The notes below the pieces were generated by a model, which was given only the letters and a program-made list of their open reading frames with translations, did no database searches and had not been told where the DNA came from. Below, in pieces: positions 61,401-64,000 of a DNA stretch of 64,000 nucleotides. The stretch's first letter is position 1, and each line of letters starts with the position of its first letter. The DNA lies in NCBI GenBank assembly GCA_014208095.1, contig JACHMT010000003.1, forward strand, positions 620,001-684,000, read 5' to 3'. Source of the stretch: Actinospineispora eucalypti (GTDB taxonomy: Bacteria > Actinomycetota > Actinomycetes > Mycobacteriales > Pseudonocardiaceae). The position numbers and the translations under genes are program-made.

Positions 61401-64000
61401 CGCAGCGGCGACGGGCGGGACGGGGCGCGCAGCTCGCGGTTGGACTGGTAGCCATAGACGTTGTCGCGGGGCTCGTCCTTGGCCCGGTACTCGTCCCGGT
61501 CGCGGATCTTGCCGGTCAGCCAGAGCAGCGCGGCGACGACCGCGGCGCGCAAGGTGATGTCGCCCAGGCTGTCCGTGGTCGCCCAGGGGCTGAGGATCAT
61601 GAAGGTGAACACCGCGTTGAGCACGGTGTCCAGCGCCTTGCGCAGCAGTACCCGGGTGTCGACCTTGGAGAAGCTGAGGTAGTCCAGCCAGGCCTGGCCG
61701 ACCTTGTGCAGCTGCTCGGCGATTGCCGCCTCGTCCTGCTTGGTCTGCTTGGTGAGCTGGTCCAGCTTCTGTTGCGCGAGCTTCACGCGGTGCTTGCCGA
61801 ACGCGGCGGCGAGGTAGTCGGCGATCGGGGTGTTGCCGGAAACCAGGATTCCGGAGATCAACGCGCCGACCAGCCAGGCGGCCAGCGGCGCCGACGGGTT
61901 CAGCGCGGCCAGCAGGAACCCGGTGCCCAGCGCGGTGGACAGCGCGGTGAAACCGGCGATGATCGCCTTGATCACGCGGGTGCGGCCGATGTCCTTGTCC
62001 TGCACCAGGGCGTTGACGACCGCCACGATCGGCGTGGCCACCGCGATCGACCCGACCAGCCAGCCCAGCGTCTGCGCCTGCTGGGCGAACGCGGTGGCGA
62101 TCCGGTAGCTCGCGCTGATCGCCACGACCAGTGCGGCGGAGCGCCAGGCGGCCAGCCACGGCCGGGTCTGCATGCCCTTGAGCTGGTTGGACAACTGCCG
62201 GCGCAGCACGTAGCGCCAGACCAGCACGCCGGTGGCCAGCGAGGCGAGCAGCGCCTTGAGGGCTATGTGGTTGGGCAGCGCGGCCAGGGTGTTGATCGCG
62301 TCGCCCAGCCAGCCGTGCAGGATCGGCGCGGCCCAGGTGGTCCCGGCGGCCAGCGCGGTGACTGCGGCGACCCGGGCACTGGTGTGCGCCCATAGCGCCC
62401 GGAGGCTTTCGATCAGTACCCGCAGCGGCGGTGCCCTGGCCTGCCTCGGCGACCACACCGCGCGGATGGCCGCCGCCGTGGCCACGCCGGCGAGTCCGAT
62501 GCCGACCCAGGTCAGCGGGGTGCCCGCGCCCAGCACCGCCAGCCCGACACCGACGCCGGCCAGTCCGGCCGCCGCGCGCACCGTGGCCCGGCGGGTTCGC
62601 GGGGACAGCGCCTTGCGCAGGCCCAGCCGCGCGGACAGTCGTGCGGCCCAGCCGGCCAGGCCACGGCCGCGCGCCGCCCGGTCCAGCGCCTTGGCGAGGC
62701 GCTTGTCCGCCTTGGCGTCCTTCGGGCCGGCGGGGTTCCTGCCGGCGGCGTTGCCGCTGGCGGCGTTCGGCCGGGGGGCGTTCTCGTTGGCGGCGTTCGG
62801 CCGCGGGGCGTTCCCGTTGGCCGGCTTCGTGGCGTTGGTGTTTCCGGGGGCACGGGCTTCGCGCACCTTGGCCTCGGCGGTCTTGCGGGCGGTGGCCAGC
62901 GCCGCCTTGGCGTCGTCGGCGGCGGCCTGTGCGGCGTCTCGGTCCGGCCCCGGACCGGCCCGCCGGGTGTGACGCTCGGCCGCCCGGGCGGCGGCGGCCA
63001 GCCGGGCCAGCGCCCGCCGCTGCGTGACGAGTGCCCGGTGCGCGCGCCACCGCTGCGCGAGGTGCCGGGGGAACGAGGCCGCCGCCAGTTGGTTGCGCAC
63101 CGCGCCCCGGTAGACGAGCGCCTGGAAACGCAGCTCGTCGACCAGCGCCTTCGCGCCTCGCCAGGCGTTGCCGGCTTGGCCGCGTACCGCAGTGGTCCAC
63201 CAGGTCGCCTGGAAGCGGAGGGCGTCGGCCCGTGCCTTCGTGCCCTGCCAGGCCGCGCTGGCCTGGCCGCTGATGGCGGTGGTCCACCAGATGGCTTGGA
63301 AGCGGAGGGCGTCGACGAACGTGGCCGCTCCGCGCCAGGCCGCGCCGAACCGCAGCCGGGCCGCGGTGGTCCACCGGGCGGCCCGGAGACCCAGTGCGTT
63401 CCCAGTGGCGCGCGCGCCTCGGAGGATCGCGCCGCCGAGCGCCCTGCCGGCCCTGCCGGACGCCCGGCCGGCCTTTCCGGTGGCCCGCCAGGCCCTTCCG
63501 GCGATCTTGCCCATGACGCGGCCGGCCTTGCCGAACTGCCGAGCACCGGCGCGTCCGCCGCTCGCCAGCGCGCGGCCGACCGTGGCCAGCCACGGCCGTT
63601 TGGCCAGCCACCGGGCGAGGGCGGCCAGCCCCAATGCACCGGCCGCCGCGCCCACCCAGGTGAGCCAGGCTGGCCACGCCGGCGGCGGGGGAGCGCGCGG
63701 GGCGGTCGGTGGTTGGGCCGGCGGGGTGGCCTGGGCCGGGGGTTGGGGTGCGGGCGTCGTCACCGCCGGCGGTGCGGCCGGGGCGGTGACGGTGAGCGGC
63801 AGGCCGGTTCGGAGCTGGGTGAGCGGTCGCCCGGCGATGGCCCGGGCGTTCCACTCGGCCAGCTGGCGCCAGCCGTTGCCACCGCTGGCGTCCCGGATGC
63901 CGAAGCGCTCGGCCACGTGCCACAGGCCTTCGCCCCGGCCCAGCGCGTAGCCGCCCGACCAATCGGCCGGCAGGTTCAGGGTCTGGCCGGCGATGATCTT
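58478..64000 (-). CDS. Giant LysM-membrane-winged helix-PP2C protein (5'-partial)
   Basis: The frame is open to the right edge, so the N-terminus is outside the window; 1,840 residues are visible. From the edge: the close of one LysM unit (GQTLNLP), a second LysM (WHVAERFG ... RTGLPLTV), a Pro/Ala linker and a membrane helix (near 63640). Then come tandem WWTTA repeats, a coiled coil, more membrane helices with RAPP at 62426-62437, a helical region and a winged helix (about 60370-60510). After a second helical domain and a Gly/Pro linker comes a PP2C domain (58480-59225). PP2C residues look complete: NQDAG, IVADGLS, GWVGDSRAYL, STDGL and NDDATA. It probably dephosphorylates Ser/Thr-phosphorylated proteins in the cytosol while LysM touches the wall. 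It is paralogous to the tail of giant protein 1. Confidence 0.85.
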   Translation of the reverse strand, partial: KIIAGQTLNLPADWSGGYALGRGEGLWHVAERFGIRDASGGNGWRQLAEWNARAIAGRPLTQLRTGLPLTVTAPAAPPAVTTPAPQPPAQATPPAQPPTAPRAPPPPAWPAWLTWVGAAAGALGLAALARWLAKRPWLATVGRALASGGRAGARQFGKAGRVMGKIAGRAWRATGKAGRASGRAGRALGGAILRGARATGNALGLRAARWTTAARLRFGAAWRGAATFVDALRFQAIWWTTAISGQASAAWQGTKARADALRFQATWWTTAVRGQAGNAWRGAKALVDELRFQALVYRGAVRNQLAAASFPRHLAQRWRAHRALVTQRRALARLAAAARAAERHTRRAGPGPDRDAAQAAADDAKAALATARKTAEAKVREARAPGNTNATKPANGNAPRPNAANENAPRPNAASGNAAGRNPAGPKDAKADKRLAKALDRAARGRGLAGWAARLSARLGLRKALSPRTRRATVRAAAGLAGVGVGLAVLGAGTPLTWVGIGLAGVATAAAIRAVWSPRQARAPPLRVLIESLRALWAHTSARVAAVTALAAGTTWAAPILHGWLGDAINTLAALPNHIALKALLASLATGVLVWRYVLRRQLSNQLKGMQTRPWLAAWRSAALVVAISASYRIATAFAQQAQTLGWLVGSIAVATPIVAVVNALVQDKDIGRTRVIKAIIAGFTALSTALGTGFLLAALNPSAPLAAWLVGALISGILVSGNTPIADYLAAAFGKHRVKLAQQKLDQLTKQTKQDEAAIAEQLHKVGQAWLDYLSFSKVDTRVLLRKALDTVLNAVFTFMILSPWATTDSLGDITLRAAVVAALLWLTGKIRDRDEYRAKDEPRDNVYGYQSNRELRAPSRPSPLRGNRLTQRAEAYRTALTAVLEEFGLGGRKLDRALAEELAATLFAQLTAEIPARTDDWAPIPGANGVNAALAEERDAQRRRQDQHRITAAHTLLVLAANPAALARVAGATDPRTAEVLEFQLLLGERMAQLAAQNSVTLPDSTPLLPQGATRSADWPALLTRQIRRRQALRQDHLSGPLQRLLEAIVAHHTGLGQPNHPDAVSARLQLIRLEFDLVREGMRKPSSDPLSQVREFHQQRRSSAADAGNDRLALGHGLMRAAAGLISEAEFHRVERAAQRQRWIEAMSRANQARAPNARPATLLELLLLLAGRNAPVTAQQLADEFGGSPATWQRKLTALHRVKAISADHRAGLELVRLWRDASPQLRRALRANPTALPRGHLLEPLHRARTSGPTEAAYSALLALLREANLAFLLPSDGPTDDAAITWRRLIGRFYLRQHPEGAVNWPAPARSSNAATREAARAWARARVPAQQRRLLAARVRAVQVATHRRHEALLLATELRAAGAPDEVINRLVTGATARQLDAYVRLAEARAEAVAALDRVRAYPHQAKRTLRAADRALARAPAADPMPEPAEQWLREVTRDLHAIRRALQRRVTDERLARARTLLERHDQDRAYAWSRKLWRTLGGWRAMEDARQAAAALERRFPDARDFHPPPVEPGQIPIVTDREVVPDTGAPHPGAPGSGAPDAPGSGAPGVPGTPTSGSPTSGPPGRAGPSDATRPAPDGRTAVTTLRGPGNRTNQDAGTTLTLPDGSHVLIVADGLSRTPRSERAAFVAVTAARAELARTDRPNCGPQRAVRDAYQAAADALARSYAIDNPHRRVDTTPYATTLLIALAGPDGRITVGWVGDSRAYLLTPTTTRQLTDDHTRAGIMTRWLSPDYRPTLQVRTTRATNRGLLLASTDGLHGHLPDLLAALTGGAGALAPGPAPDGNTAGGTDPVAATRILATAARAAGSNDDATAAIAPLGPRRGPTR
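58596..58640 (-). repeat. In-frame palindromic element, copy 3 (diverged)
   Basis: The plus strand reads CCGCCGGCGGTGTTCCCGTC followed by AGGCGCCGGACCGGGTGCC, a decayed version of copies 1 and 2 with a shortened right arm. On the coding strand it gives APGPAPDGNTAGG, inserted in the last part of the PP2C domain between STDGL and NDDATA. Confidence 0.6.
62735..62835 (-). repeat. Asn/Ala/Pro tandem repeat in giant protein 2
   Basis: About three copies of a 30-33-nt unit encode variants of NENAPRPNAA. It is a low-complexity linker between the coiled coil and the next membrane block. Confidence 0.55.
63090..63400 (-). repeat. Tandem ~29-residue aromatic repeat in giant protein 2
   Basis: Three to four copies have the consensus LRFQAxWWTTAxxGQAxxAW followed by xGxKAxxD, period about 87 nt. 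The best copies are near 63123-63303, with a weaker one (RWTTAARLRFGAAWRGA) to 63390. Each copy looks like an amphipathic helix with paired Trp. Confidence 0.65.

Overview
The window comes from a very GC-rich bacterial chromosome with actinobacterial gene families throughout: DUF6247, DUF899, DUF1023 hydrolase, MbtH, a pentalenene-oxygenase-like P450 and an XRE-STAND-WD40 protein. I infer Actinomycetota, probably a Pseudonocardiales-type filamentous genus; the genus itself cannot be read from the sequence. No tRNA, rRNA, CRISPR array or transposase was seen.

Left third (1-36083). One reading frame stays open from the left edge to 35408, about 11,800 codons, and encodes a giant membrane protein. 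In order it carries a SecA-like motor, coiled coils, a trypsin-like protease, LysM domains, a large polytopic region, an MFS-like domain, a GNAT domain, a second trypsin-like protease, an HExxH metallopeptidase-like domain, an FHA-like domain, a DUF1023 hydrolase, a second GNAT domain, homing-endonuclease-associated repeats, more LysM, and a membrane/winged-helix/PP2C tail. Many modules are separated by a repeated two-helix membrane hairpin, often ending in R-G-P-P or R-A-P-P. An OmpR-type response regulator follows convergently, 12 bp away.

Right end (57660-64000). A second, smaller giant protein (cut by the right edge) resembles the C-terminal part of the first: LysM, membrane helices, winged helix, PP2C. 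It is also convergent with an OmpR-type regulator, 13 bp away. The two loci have decayed in opposite ways. Locus 1 keeps the regulator's phospho-acceptor Asp but has lost two PP2C metal residues; locus 2 keeps the PP2C residues but its regulator has lost the Asp. A Cys/His zinc-ribbon ORF precedes regulator 2, and a related one lies out of frame inside giant gene 1.

Middle (36366-50061) is specialised metabolism. Two translationally coupled proteins of the tryptophan-2,3-dioxygenase fold are followed by a leftward operon: an A-T-TE-MbtH synthetase with a tyrosine-type specificity code, a flavin-dependent halogenase, a cation/proton antiporter and a tyrosine phenol-lyase-like enzyme. I infer a halogenated tyrosine or halophenol product. 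Next come a P450-terpene cyclase pair, a MacB/FtsX-type permease and a chorismate-lyase-like gene.

50245-57503 is housekeeping and accessory material: a broken GNAT gene, two small secreted cysteine proteins opposite an XRE-STAND-WD40-ricin protein, an SRPBCC-ArsR-DinB-DUF899 operon with palindromic operator candidates, and a RelE-like/DUF6247 toxin-antitoxin-like pair. A short palindromic element inserted in frame occurs in three different genes (15.3, 49.6 and 58.6 kb).
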